Numbered from the stretch's first letter, positions 1 through 7,381 are shown. The stretch is DNA of 10,364 nucleotides from an uncultured Sulfurovum sp. (GCA_902727905.1 CACVAR010000372.1:1-10364), one strand, 5' to 3'. The notes: generated from the letters alone by a model not told the origin. Numbers and translations are program-made.

Positions 1-1826
1 TCCAAAGCAGCAGGGGTTACCCCTGAAATCTCAGAAGCATTAAAAAGTGTTGGAGGCGTAATATTATTTAGTTTTTCAACAATCTCATTTGATAATCCAG
101 ACACTTTAGAAAAGTCAAAACCAACGGGAATTTTTACTTTCAACATGTCTTTCATTTTATCCACTTGGGCTTGTTGCTTCTCAATATAACGGCTGTACTT
201 CGCTTCAATTAATAACTGATCCATTACTTCCGTACTATACTTCTCTAAAAAAGGTGCTAACGCTAACATTCTATCCGTATTCATTGAAGCGCGACCTAAA
301 AGATCAAGCAGACAAATCTTGTCATTAATCTTCTCTTCACCAATATTTGTTAGTAACTCAATGAATGCTTTGTTAGGTGTTACAAAGTTTTCTCTTAAGT
401 AAGCAATTCCCTCTAAAACATCTTTCTCTTTTTTTGTTACTTTATCTAAATACGCTTCATCTAAAAGTCCTAGTTCTTTTCCATACTTATACAAACGTCT
501 GTCTGCATTATCTTCACGTAAAAGTAGTCTATACTCTGAGCGAGAAGTAAACATACGGTAAGGCTCTTTTGTTCCTTTAGTTACTAAGTCATCTATAAGA
601 ACCCCGATGTACGCTTCATGACGACCCAAAATTAATGGCTCTTTACCCTGAACAGAAAGTGCAGCATTTATTCCAGCCATAAGCCCTTGTGCTGCTGCTT
701 CTTCATATCCTGTGGTTCCATTAATCTGACCTGCACAGTAGAGACCTTCTACTTTTTTAGTCTCTAAGGTATGTTTTAACTCAGTTGGTTGAACATAGTC
801 ATATTCTATGGCATAACCATAACGCACTATCTTTGCATTTTCTAAACCTTCAACCGACTGAATCATCTCGAGTTGCACATCTGTTGGAAGAGAAGTACTC
901 ATACCATTGATATAATATTCATTGGATTCCATGGTTTGAGGTTCAACAAATATTTGATGTCTTGGTCTGTCTCTAAAACGACTAATCTTATCTTCAATGC
1001 TTGGGCAATAACGTGGACCCATTCCCTCAATTTGTCCTGAAAACATTGGCGCTCTGTGGAAGTTTGACTCAATAATTTCATGTGTACCTTCATTGGTATA
1101 AGTCACATGACAAGGTAGTTGTGTTGGATTAAAAGTTGCTCTATCTGTTCTAAATGAAAAAGGTATTGGCTTCTCATCACCACCTTGTTTTTCCATAACC
1201 TCTAAATTTATTGATGAACCATCAAGTCTAGCACAAGTTCCTGTTTTTAAACGCCCAATTTCAATACCTAAAGATCGCAAGTATTCAGCCAACTCTACTG
1301 AAGCAAACTCACCTTGTCTTCCTGCTGACTGCTTTTTATCACCAATATGAATAAGACCATTTAAAAAAGTACCTGAAGCAATAATAACTTTAGGAGCCAT
1401 ATACCTGTTTCCAAGTTGTGTTTCAACCCCAGAAATCTTTCCATCTTCCATTATTAAGGCTTCAACAATCTCTTGTTTTACATCTAAGTTTGGTGTATTT
1501 AAAACCACATCTTTCATATAGATTCGGTATCTATCCATATCTATTTGCGCACGGCTACCTTGAACGGCTGGACCTTTAGATTGGTTAAGTATTCTAAATT
1601 GAATTCCAGTGGCATCCGTAGCCAATCCCATCTGACCACCAATGGCATCTAGTTCTTTAACCAAATGCCCTTTTGCCAAGCCACCCACAGCTGGGTTACA
1701 AGAACTCGCACCAATCTGTTCTGCTAAAATGGTGACCATTAGCGTTTTCACACCCATACGTGCTGGTGCTAATGCAGCTTCAATTCCTGCATGACCACCA
1801 CCAATTACTATTACTTCATAATTCAT
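1..1826 (-). CDS. mnmG: tRNA uridine-5-carboxymethylaminomethyl(34) synthesis enzyme MnmG (GidA), 3' end cut by the window edge
   Basis: I translated the minus strand from the ATG at 1826 and it stays open for 608 codons to base 1. The protein begins MNYEVIVIGGGHAGIEAA, a Rossmann FAD-binding motif, followed by SSCNPAVGGLAKGHLVKE near residue 45. The later family signatures YCPSIEDKISRF and YCAGQINGTTGYEEAAAQG and the C-terminal helical part (IPVGFDFSKVSGLS, ISGVTPAAL) are all present. MnmG is usually about 620-630 residues, so only some 10-20 residues are missing. With MnmE it makes the cmnm5 modification at U34 of certain tRNAs, using FAD and NADH. The usual KTGTPPR segment reads KTGTCAR here; whether that is normal for this lineage I cannot check. 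The start is supported by an AAGG element about 10 bases upstream and a TATAAT box. It is separated from acs by 351 bases and is functionally unrelated to it. Confidence 0.97.
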   Translation of the reverse strand, partial: MNYEVIVIGGGHAGIEAALAPARMGVKTLMVTILAEQIGASSCNPAVGGLAKGHLVKELDAIGGQMGLATDATGIQFRILNQSKGPAVQGSRAQIDMDRYRIYMKDVVLNTPNLDVKQEIVEALIMEDGKISGVETQLGNRYMAPKVIIASGTFLNGLIHIGDKKQSAGRQGEFASVELAEYLRSLGIEIGRLKTGTCARLDGSSINLEVMEKQGGDEKPIPFSFRTDRATFNPTQLPCHVTYTNEGTHEIIESNFHRAPMFSGQIEGMGPRYCPSIEDKISRFRDRPRHQIFVEPQTMESNEYYINGMSTSLPTDVQLEMIQSVEGLENAKIVRYGYAIEYDYVQPTELKHTLETKKVEGLYCAGQINGTTGYEEAAAQGLMAGINAALSVQGKEPLILGRHEAYIGVLIDDLVTKGTKEPYRMFTSRSEYRLLLREDNADRRLYKYGKELGLLDEAYLDKVTKKEKDVLEGIAYLRENFVTPNKAFIELLTNIGEEKINDKICLLDLLGRASMNTDRMLALAPFLEKYSTEVMDQLLIEAKYSRYIEKQQAQVDKMKDMLKVKIPVGFDFSKVSGLSNEIVEKLNNITPPTLFNASEISGVTPAAL

Positions 1827-1855
1827 TTTTTAATTGCCTTAGATATATTGATGCA

Positions 1856-1861
1856 ATTATA
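1856..1861 (-). promoter_or_regulatory. Probable -10 box of the mnmG promoter
   Basis: The minus strand reads CGCTATAATTGC here, a perfect TATAAT about 30 bases upstream of the mnmG ATG at 1826. A start of transcription near 1849 would give a leader of about 23 bases containing AAGG. No good -35 hexamer is visible at the right distance, which is common for the vegetative sigma factor of Campylobacterota. Confidence 0.6.
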
Positions 1862-1985
1862 GCGAAGTAAATTTAGGGGTGTTTTTATACGTTCATTCAT
1901 GCTCACAATCCTTTGTTAAATACATTATTTATGCCTGAAGTTTTGGAGTTTTTTTAGAAAAGAGGTTAAATAAATTTTGTGAAAG

Positions 1986-2136
1986 ATTCTCTTTCAGCTG
2001 TCCACTTAGTTTAACTAGTGTATAAAAACAATTCATTAAGGAGGATAAGTGCAAATTCATTATTTGGTCAAAAATTTTTATGTACTTTATCGGTATATAC
2101 CCTAGCATCATTTATAATGGACAGTTGAAAAAGAAT
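1986..2136. repeat. MITE-like element: 151 bases bounded by 19-base imperfect inverted repeats
   Basis: The left arm attctctttcagctgtcca (1986-2004) and the reverse complement of the right arm at 2118-2136 (attctttttcaactgtcca) agree at 17 of 19 positions. The match stops abruptly on both sides. The interior of 113 bases is AT-rich, holds a perfect palindrome ggtatatacc (2092-2101), and has no convincing gene. The 5-base flanks (gaaag and taaaa) do not form a target-site duplication. It could be a miniature inverted-repeat element, a worn insertion-sequence remnant, or a long-range stem in a transcript. I cannot assign it to a transposon family. The right arm overlaps the distal acs terminator hairpin. 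Confidence 0.45.
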
Positions 2137-2172
2137 TAAAATTTAATTCTTAGAAGAGCAATGAAGCTCTTC
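2131..2172 (-). terminator. Tandem hairpin terminator after acs
   Basis: Five bases past the acs stop codon comes a 7-bp stem GAAGAGC/GCTCTTC (2166-2172 with 2153-2159, loop of 6). A second, AT-rich stem AAGAATTAA/TTAATTCTT follows (9 bp, loop of 3, 2131-2151) and runs into TTTC, giving a short U tract on the minus strand. The first hairpin is followed by a T6 run on the plus strand (2174-2179), so the pair may stop transcription from both directions. Confidence 0.65.
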
Positions 2173-2177
2173 ATTTT

Positions 2178-4118
2178 TTATGTATTTACAATATTTTCAA
2201 TTGTACCTACAATACTTGGATCTTCTAATGTTGAGGTATCTTGAGTAATTGCTTCACCTTTAACAATACTTCTAAGAATTCTTCTCATAATCTTACCTGA
2301 ACGTGTTTTTGGTAAGTCAGGTACAAATGCCATGGCATCACAAAGCGCAATAGCACCAATCTCTTTTTTAATAATTTGATTAATGGCTATTTTAAGCTCC
2401 TCGCTTGCTTCATTTGCATCTTTCAATACTACATAAGCAAAGATTCCTTCACCTTTAATATCATGAGGTTTACCAACAACAGCTACTGATGCTACATTGT
2501 CATGTTTTTTAATAGCAGCTTCAACTTCTGCTGTTCCCATTCTGTGACCTGAAACGTTAATAACATCATCAGTTCTACCTGTAATAGTAATGTAACCATC
2601 TTCATCAATCATGGCACCATCACCTGAGAAGTAAACAGGCTGACCATCTTTTTTACAGTCTCCAAAGTATGATTTTTTGAATCTTTCTGGATCACCCCAA
2701 ATTGTTCTAATCATTGATGGCCAAGGTTTGGTAATACACATAAACCCTTTTTCACCTACTGGTGTTGCTGTCCCATCTTCTTCAATGATTTCTGCAGCAA
2801 TTCCTGGTAGAGGGAATGTTGCACATGCTGGCTTAATTGGTGTAGCAGCTGGAAGTGGAGAAACCACATGTCCACCTGTCTCAGTTTGCCAGTAAGTATC
2901 AACAATAGAACAGTTAGAATTACCTACCTCTTCGTAGTACCATTTCCATGCTGGTGGGTCAATTGGCTCACCAACCGTTCCAAGGACTCTTAATGACGAT
3001 AAGTCATATTTACTTGGTTCATCTTCACCCATTTTGTGAAGTAATCTAATGGCTGTTGGTGCTGTATAAAATTGGTTAATTTTATACTCTTCAACCATTT
3101 TCCAACATCTACCTGCATCTGGAAATGTTGGTACACCTTCAAACATTACGGTTGTTGCACCAGCTGCTAGTGGTCCATAAACTATGTAAGTATGTCCTGT
3201 AATCCAACCTACATCAGCTGTACACCAATAAGTATCGCTGTCTTTAACATCAAACACCCACTCCATAGTCATTTGAGCCCAAAGAATGTATCCAGCAGAT
3301 GAGTGTTGTACCCCTTTTGGTTTTCCTGTTGAACCAGAAGTATAAAGTAAGAAGAGAGGATCTTCAGACTCCATTGGTTCTGCTGCACATTCTGTTGATT
3401 GATTTTGAATTAATTCATTGTAGTTATGATCTCTACCCTCTTCCCAGTGAATCTCTTCGTTATTTCTTTTAACAACACAAACATTTTTCACACATTCACA
3501 ACCTTCAGCTAAAGCTGTGTCAACCACTGGCTTTAACATATAAGGTTTACCTTTTCTAAAGGCACCATCGGCTGTTACAACAAGTTTCGCTTCTGCATCA
3601 ATAATTCTGTCTCTTAATGCTTCTGCTGAGAATCCACCAAATACAATAGAATGAATTGCACCGATTTTTGCACATGCCAACATGGTTACAGCAGCTTCAA
3701 GAATCATTGGCATATAGACAACAACTCTGTCACCTTTCTCAATACCAAATTCACTCTTAAATAAATTGGCAGTTTTATTTACTTCTTCTGCCAGTTGTGC
3801 ATAGGTCAATGTCTTTTTATCGCCATTGTCACCTTCAAAGATAATAGCTACTTTGTCTTTTTTCGTTTCTAAATGTCTGTCTACACATTGGTGAGCAACA
3901 TTCATCTCTCCACCAGAGAACCATTTATAAAAAGGTGCATTGCTTTCATCTAAAACATTGTCATATGATTTAAACCAATCAATCTTCTCATCAGCAAACT
4001 TTGCCCAAGTTCCTTCGTAGTCTTTATCAAACTCAGCAACGAGTGAATGATAGGTCTCCATATCTGGAATGGGTGAGTTTTTAAACTGCTCTGGATTTGG
4101 ATGAAAAATATTATTCAT
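2178..4118 (-). CDS. acs: Acetyl-CoA synthetase (acetate--CoA ligase, AMP-forming)
   Basis: This cytosolic enzyme turns acetate, ATP and CoA into acetyl-CoA, AMP and pyrophosphate. The 646-residue length is that of a complete bacterial Acs. In order, it shows the Acs N-terminal region with WFSGGEMNVAHQCVDRH (about 66-82), the adenylate-forming P-loop YTSGSTGKPKG (259-269), DTYWQTETGG (407-416) with the Trp of the acetate pocket, and the hinge/ribose-binding segment YFSGDGAMIDEDGY (496-509). GRTDDVINVSGHRMGTAEVE follows, then PKTRSGKIMRRILR with the catalytic Lys609. Lys609 is the residue controlled by reversible acetylation in known Acs enzymes; I see no acetyltransferase or deacetylase gene nearby. 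The ATG at 4118 has a strong AGGAG 10 bases upstream. The gene has its own 220-base upstream region and a terminator. It supplies the activation step for acetate imported by the symporter genes 3.4 kb upstream on the same strand. Confidence 0.98.
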   Translation of the reverse strand: MNNIFHPNPEQFKNSPIPDMETYHSLVAEFDKDYEGTWAKFADEKIDWFKSYDNVLDESNAPFYKWFSGGEMNVAHQCVDRHLETKKDKVAIIFEGDNGDKKTLTYAQLAEEVNKTANLFKSEFGIEKGDRVVVYMPMILEAAVTMLACAKIGAIHSIVFGGFSAEALRDRIIDAEAKLVVTADGAFRKGKPYMLKPVVDTALAEGCECVKNVCVVKRNNEEIHWEEGRDHNYNELIQNQSTECAAEPMESEDPLFLLYTSGSTGKPKGVQHSSAGYILWAQMTMEWVFDVKDSDTYWCTADVGWITGHTYIVYGPLAAGATTVMFEGVPTFPDAGRCWKMVEEYKINQFYTAPTAIRLLHKMGEDEPSKYDLSSLRVLGTVGEPIDPPAWKWYYEEVGNSNCSIVDTYWQTETGGHVVSPLPAATPIKPACATFPLPGIAAEIIEEDGTATPVGEKGFMCITKPWPSMIRTIWGDPERFKKSYFGDCKKDGQPVYFSGDGAMIDEDGYITITGRTDDVINVSGHRMGTAEVEAAIKKHDNVASVAVVGKPHDIKGEGIFAYVVLKDANEASEELKIAINQIIKKEIGAIALCDAMAFVPDLPKTRSGKIMRRILRSIVKGEAITQDTSTLEDPSIVGTIENIVNT

Positions 4119-4128
4119 GTGTTTGTCT

Positions 4129-4154
4129 CTCCTTTTTTACTTAATTTTATTATG
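4129..4154 (-). promoter_or_regulatory. acs ribosome binding site and likely -10 box
   Basis: The minus strand reads AAAAAAGGAGAGAC with AGGAG at 4129-4133, 10 bases before the acs ATG, which fixes the start. Further upstream, CATAAT at 4149-4154 is a reasonable -10 hexamer, with TGTCAA sixteen bases before it as a poor -35. The distance from box to ATG (about 30 bases) fits a short leader. The -10 assignment is tentative in such AT-rich sequence. Confidence 0.45.
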
Positions 4155-4170
4155 TTCTAAAAAAATAGCA

Positions 4171-4200
4171 TTGACATAGCATGAATAGCTTAGAGATAAT
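4171..4200 (+). promoter_or_regulatory. Near-consensus sigma-70-type promoter pointing away from acs
   Basis: The plus strand carries TTGACA (4171-4176), an 18-base spacer and GATAAT (4195-4200). Downstream lies AAAAAAGGAGG (ending at 4220), an excellent Shine-Dalgarno sequence, but no reading frame follows: the nearest ATG (4247) opens only 10 codons. It may drive a small RNA, or be chance similarity in AT-rich DNA. Confidence 0.3.
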
Positions 4201-4235
4201 ATCAAGATTAAAAAAGGAGGTTTGTATCTTTTTGT

Positions 4236-4251
4236 AACATAAAATTATGTT
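4236..4251. promoter_or_regulatory. Operator-like inverted repeat upstream of acs
   Basis: AACATAA-AA-TTATGTT is an inverted repeat with 7-base arms, centred about 125 bases upstream of the acs ATG and about 100 upstream of its likely transcription start. The size and symmetry would suit a dimeric regulator. No regulator gene is in the window, so the binding protein is unknown. Confidence 0.3.
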
Positions 4252-4338
4252 TGAGAAGAAGATTCTTTTATATTACTAGAAGGTTAACACATTTAGATTC
4301 TCATTACTTTGAAAACCTAAATTTAAATCGAAACAGTT

Positions 4339-4875
4339 TTACATTGCCTCTAAAACTTTAGAAGTTTTATACAAAGCTAAAGCATTAAATAAATAAGTGA
4401 TACCTATAAATGCTCCTAATAAAAATATCAAATGATGTGGTAAAAATACCAATACAAAAATACCCAAAAGCAATGCTACAAAAGCAGCTAATAACCAATA
4501 CTTACTCGCATCATGTTTAAGATGTTTGGAGAGTTGGGTGTTAATAATCGCTTCACCAAAAAAATAAATCCCCAATAATGCTCCTAAAGTGAGTATGCCT
4601 ATAAAGCTAGACAAGTTCATCATAAATGCAAGTATAAGAAGTAAGATACTTTTACGAATGACCATCGTATCTTTACTTTGTGTAATGTAGGTAAAATAAC
4701 CTAAAGCAAGTCCACTGGCTAAAAAGAGTAAAGATAAAAAGACCAGAGTCAATTTACCTGTTAATATTGGATAAAGAATTCCAATCATTCCTATACCTAC
4801 TTGAAACAGTGCTGCTTTTTGAGCATTTTTAGCATAGACACCTAAACGGCTCTTATCTTCGGGGATATTCCACAT
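4339..4875 (-). CDS. HdeD/DUF308-like six-helix membrane protein
   Basis: The 178-residue protein is very hydrophobic, with six likely membrane helices at about residues 22-42, 43-65, 74-92, 94-111, 126-145 and 147-169. The two-helix spacing, a short loop containing Pro after each first helix (ILYPILTG, VFLPHH) and a Gly in the middle of the next helix (GAFIGITYLFNAL) resemble the HdeD/DUF308 repeat. In E. coli HdeD is a membrane protein linked to acid resistance, but most relatives have no known function. A role in coping with acid or acetate stress would fit the neighbours and is only inference. Start ATG 4875 has AAGG 7 bases upstream. It follows the exonuclease gene after 59 bases that contain a possible promoter, so it may be transcribed both with that gene and alone. 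No strong terminator separates it from the acs leader. Confidence 0.65.
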   Translation of the reverse strand: MWNIPEDKSRLGVYAKNAQKAALFQVGIGMIGILYPILTGKLTLVFLSLLFLASGLALGYFTYITQSKDTMVIRKSILLLILAFMMNLSSFIGILTLGALLGIYFFGEAIINTQLSKHLKHDASKYWLLAAFVALLLGIFVLVFLPHHLIFLLGAFIGITYLFNALALYKTSKVLEAM

Positions 4876-4902
4876 ACTTTTCCTTAAATATTAATGATTT
4901 AT

Positions 4903-4908
4903 AGTATA
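4903..4908 (-). promoter_or_regulatory. Possible -10 box for the HdeD-like gene
   Basis: The minus strand reads ATGGTATACTATAAATC in the 59-base gap. TATACT (4903-4908) is a good -10 about 27 bases before the ATG at 4875. No clear -35 is seen. Read-through from the upstream exonuclease gene is equally possible. Confidence 0.4.
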
Positions 4909-4934
4909 CCATAGTTTGATTTTTTGTATTAACA

Positions 4935-5567
4935 TTAGCTATAAGCCCCTTTATATTCAGGCATCTCTTTAAGCTTTAAGTACATCATCGCTGACATGAT
5001 AGCATCATTCAAGGCATCATGTTGACCTAATTTAGGAAGATCTAGCTTTCCCATAATGGTGTCAAATTTCAAGTCCACAAACTCATGAGCTGATTCTTTA
5101 CGATGGCGCTTGTAATACATAGAAGATAACTCTATGCTTTTGTTTGGTAACGTTGTACCAATAATTTTTTCTGTGTACTTATTTATCATGGCTATGTCAA
5201 ACTCTATGTAATAACCTATTAATGTACGATTACCTATAAAATGTAAAAATTCTTCTATGGCAGTAGTTGCATCTTTTGTATTACCCATCAAATCACACTC
5301 TCGTATGTGGTGTATTTTAATACTCGCTTGATTAATAGCTTTTGTAGGTTTTAAGTAACGTTCCAAGTTTTTACTTAATTCAATTTTATTGTTAATAATT
5401 TTCACTGCCCCAATAGATAATATTTCATCTTTTTTAGGGTTAAGCCCTGTAGTTTCACAATCAAAAGAGACAAATTCATCCTCATTGGTATTTTCATCAA
5501 ACAAAAAAGCGTAGTGTTCATCTTTTAACTTCGCCCGTTGTCGTTTCTTTCTAAAAGCTTCAAACAT
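4935..5567 (-). CDS. DnaQ-like DEDDh 3'-5' exonuclease (DNA polymerase III epsilon-subunit family)
   Basis: This 210-residue protein has the three exonuclease motifs of the DEDDh group. They are Exo I FDCETTGL with Asp36 and Glu38, Exo II GYYIEFDIAM with Asp124, and Exo III GQHDALNDAIM with His183 and Asp188. All metal-binding and catalytic residues are therefore present and it should degrade DNA or RNA from the 3' end. A basic stretch (FRKKRQRAKLK) lies at the N-terminus. Exo II has YY where replicative DnaQ proteins commonly have HN. It lacks the extra C-terminal region of replicative epsilon that binds polymerase, and its operon context is transport and signalling, so I do not call it dnaQ. 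Its ATG (5567-5565) overlaps the TAA of the nucleotidyltransferase gene as TAATG with no Shine-Dalgarno of its own. Translation is therefore probably coupled, and the two proteins are likely made together. Confidence 0.88.
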   Translation of the reverse strand: MFEAFRKKRQRAKLKDEHYAFLFDENTNEDEFVSFDCETTGLNPKKDEILSIGAVKIINNKIELSKNLERYLKPTKAINQASIKIHHIRECDLMGNTKDATTAIEEFLHFIGNRTLIGYYIEFDIAMINKYTEKIIGTTLPNKSIELSSMYYKRHRKESAHEFVDLKFDTIMGKLDLPKLGQHDALNDAIMSAMMYLKLKEMPEYKGAYS

Positions 5568-7381
5568 TACTGTAACTGTCCTAGTCTAAAATGGCGACTT
5601 ATAAACTTTTTAAAATCATTGACAATGGTGAAACTATCTTTTAGCATATCACGTTCAATTTTACTAAATTCACTCACATTGAGAATATTGTTGACTTTCT
5701 CACCGGCTTTTTGCTTTTCTATATGCCCCTGAAGTCTAAGACGAGAAAGTAAACCTAAAGCTTCTATAAGTTCAGAACTCATATCTTTTTCTAGCACACC
5801 TTTTTTGTGTAAAGCTTTGATACGCTTAACTGTAGTATTTTCTGTTAAAGCATTTTCCAATGCCAAACTACGTATACCTTGTACTATGGCAAAGATACCA
5901 CCTTTTTTAATATCTACACCACCTTCTTCAGTACGAAGTGAGCTAAACATATTGATAGGCGTTTCAAAAAGCAGTGTGTTTTTAGCAAAGTACGCCATAA
6001 AAACATCTTTTTGATGAGCCAACTCAAATACCTTCTCTTTAAGTGGAACTAAAAGGTTACAGTCACCTGCCACGCATTTTGCATCAAAAAAGATGGCTAA
6101 ATGCATATAGTAATCCATATTATTACCCTCAAACCACTGCTCTATTTGCTGGTCAAAGTCACTTTGATTCTTGCACCAATAAGGATTACTTACCATTATA
6201 TTACCATCACATGGTGGGAAACCAAAACTTATCAGCTCTTTGGTAAATTGTTCCATATAAGGTCTATAAGCTTCTACATCTGCATCATTTGAAACCACCA
6301 GTGCATTGTCTTGATCTGTTTTAACTATTTGTGCATCTCTTCCTTCACTACCCATGACCAATAAAGCACACTGCGCTTGCATTTCCTCAGGTACTACAAA
6401 AGAGAAGAGTTTTTCATAAATCTTTGTGTTAAGTTCAGAAACCATTTTAGCAATGTAGGCAGTTTTTAGACTTTTGTTATAAAGAGACTTAATGGTTTTA
6501 TTAACATCGTCACTGGCATTTCTAAGCTCATCTATATTTTTTGCCTTATCTATCTTAACAGCCACAACATGAGAATGATTGGCAAAAAAGCTTAACATGT
6601 CCATTTGGTTCAAGACACCTATTATTTTACCTTCTTCTAGGACACCGACACGTTTAATATTATGTTTAAGTAAAAGCAATAACACAGAAAATAAAAATGC
6701 ATCTTTCTCTACACAGATGAGTGGAAAGGTCGCAATGTCTTCTATGGGGTCAGTTAAAGGTTTTCCAGCAAGTAGAACACCTTTTTTTATGTTTGAATCT
6801 GTAACAATACCATACTCATTACCACGCTGCACAATAATAGAAGACATTTCATCTTCTAAGGACTTTTCAATAGCTTCTTTTATGGAAGTATTGACTTCTA
6901 CTATACAGGGTACATGCATGTAAGCATCACTAACCCGTCCTACCATAAATGAAGAGATTTCGCTTCCGTACTCTTTATTTTTTAAGGTTTGGAAACGTGA
7001 AGAGAGATTATTTAAAAAGAAACTTTCAAACTTTTTGTTAAGACTCATTATTTTCATAAATGCAGATTTTTTAAGTTCATAACAAATTAGTTCTTCACTT
7101 ACAATAAATTTACTCTTTGTTTTACTATAGATAAGTGAGTCAGCATCAAATGTATCTTGTTCATGATAAACAAAAGTCAATTCATCATTACAAAACTCTT
7201 TGACCTCACCTTTGATTATAATAAAAAAGTATTCACTAACACTCTGAGGTGAAATTAAAACGGTATCAATTGGATAATAAGCAATGTCCATATGCTTAAA
7301 AGCCATATCTAATTCAAATTGTGAAAGATTTTCAAATGGATGAATTTCTTTTATGAAGATTTCTTGAGAATGAAGGCTCAT
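5567..7381 (-). CDS. cNMP-binding-like / CBS-pair / DUF294 nucleotidyltransferase (GlnD-like) signalling protein
   Basis: The 604-residue protein has four parts. A cyclic-nucleotide-binding-like beta-roll lies at about 10-115 (DTVLISPQSVSEYFFIIIKGEV). A CBS pair follows at about 148-268, with repeats near IVQRGNEYGIVTDSNIKKG and VGVLEEGKIIGVLNQMDMLS. A nucleotidyltransferase domain begins near 320 with GSEGRDAQ (344-351) and TDQDNAL (355-361; Asp356 and Asp358 as metal ligands), the layout of DUF294 proteins and of the PII uridylyltransferase GlnD. The C-terminal DUF294 helical domain contains GGVDIKKGGIFAIVQGIRSLAL (about 487-508). Family members often read GRxEQ, so the Glu is replaced by Ala here. 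The target of nucleotidylation is unknown. It sits between the symporter genes and the exonuclease, suggesting a sensor of nucleotide or energy state acting on acetate uptake (inference). ATG 7381 has a modest AAAGG upstream. Confidence 0.9.
   Translation of the reverse strand: MSLHSQEIFIKEIHPFENLSQFELDMAFKHMDIAYYPIDTVLISPQSVSEYFFIIIKGEVKEFCNDELTFVYHEQDTFDADSLIYSKTKSKFIVSEELICYELKKSAFMKIMSLNKKFESFFLNNLSSRFQTLKNKEYGSEISSFMVGRVSDAYMHVPCIVEVNTSIKEAIEKSLEDEMSSIIVQRGNEYGIVTDSNIKKGVLLAGKPLTDPIEDIATFPLICVEKDAFLFSVLLLLLKHNIKRVGVLEEGKIIGVLNQMDMLSFFANHSHVVAVKIDKAKNIDELRNASDDVNKTIKSLYNKSLKTAYIAKMVSELNTKIYEKLFSFVVPEEMQAQCALLVMGSEGRDAQIVKTDQDNALVVSNDADVEAYRPYMEQFTKELISFGFPPCDGNIMVSNPYWCKNQSDFDQQIEQWFEGNNMDYYMHLAIFFDAKCVAGDCNLLVPLKEKVFELAHQKDVFMAYFAKNTLLFETPINMFSSLRTEEGGVDIKKGGIFAIVQGIRSLALENALTENTTVKRIKALHKKGVLEKDMSSELIEALGLLSRLRLQGHIEKQKAGEKVNNILNVSEFSKIERDMLKDSFTIVNDFKKFISRHFRLGQLQ

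Larger units (their letters stand above)
1827..2177. other. 351-base intergenic region between acs and mnmG
   Basis: Starting from acs, this gap holds two tandem hairpins (2131-2172), then the inverted-repeat element (1986-2136), then the mnmG promoter and leader. A 60-codon minus-strand open frame starting at 2111 and ending at 1929 crosses the element and its left arm. It lacks a Shine-Dalgarno sequence and I recognise no family in it, so I do not call it a gene. Confidence 0.7.

Noticed and set aside
899..1093. 64-codon minus-strand frame inside mnmG
   Set aside because: It lies in another frame of the intact, strongly conserved mnmG coding sequence and has no start signals.
2092..2101. 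Perfect palindrome ggtatatacc
   Set aside because: Ten bases of symmetric AT-rich sequence can arise by chance; it is mentioned only as part of the inverted-repeat element.
1929..2111. 60-codon minus-strand frame beginning MMLGYIPIKYIKIF
   Set aside because: No Shine-Dalgarno, no recognisable family, and it runs through the left arm of the inverted repeat and out of the element. It could be a worn transposase fragment but I cannot support it.
2677..2895. 72-codon plus-strand frame opposite acs
   Set aside because: It is antisense to the conserved Acs coding sequence; its composition reflects the codons of acs on the other strand.
4163..4181. Possible sigma-54 site (TGC...TGC spacing) upstream of acs
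   Set aside because: The essential GG of the -24 element is absent (ATGCTA instead of TGGCAC); only the GC of the -12 element fits.
4247..4279. 10-codon plus-strand frame after the orphan promoter
   Set aside because: It is 26 bases from the Shine-Dalgarno, too far for efficient use, and too short to judge as a peptide gene.
4352..4370. AAAACTT-TAG-AAGTTTT hairpin at the end of the HdeD-like gene
   Set aside because: It lies inside the coding sequence, is AT-only at its base and has no U tract after it on the minus strand, so it is a poor terminator.
5805..6923. Several plus-strand frames (up to 114 codons) opposite the DUF294 gene
   Set aside because: They overlap each other and an intact conserved domain protein on the minus strand, and lack ribosome binding sites.
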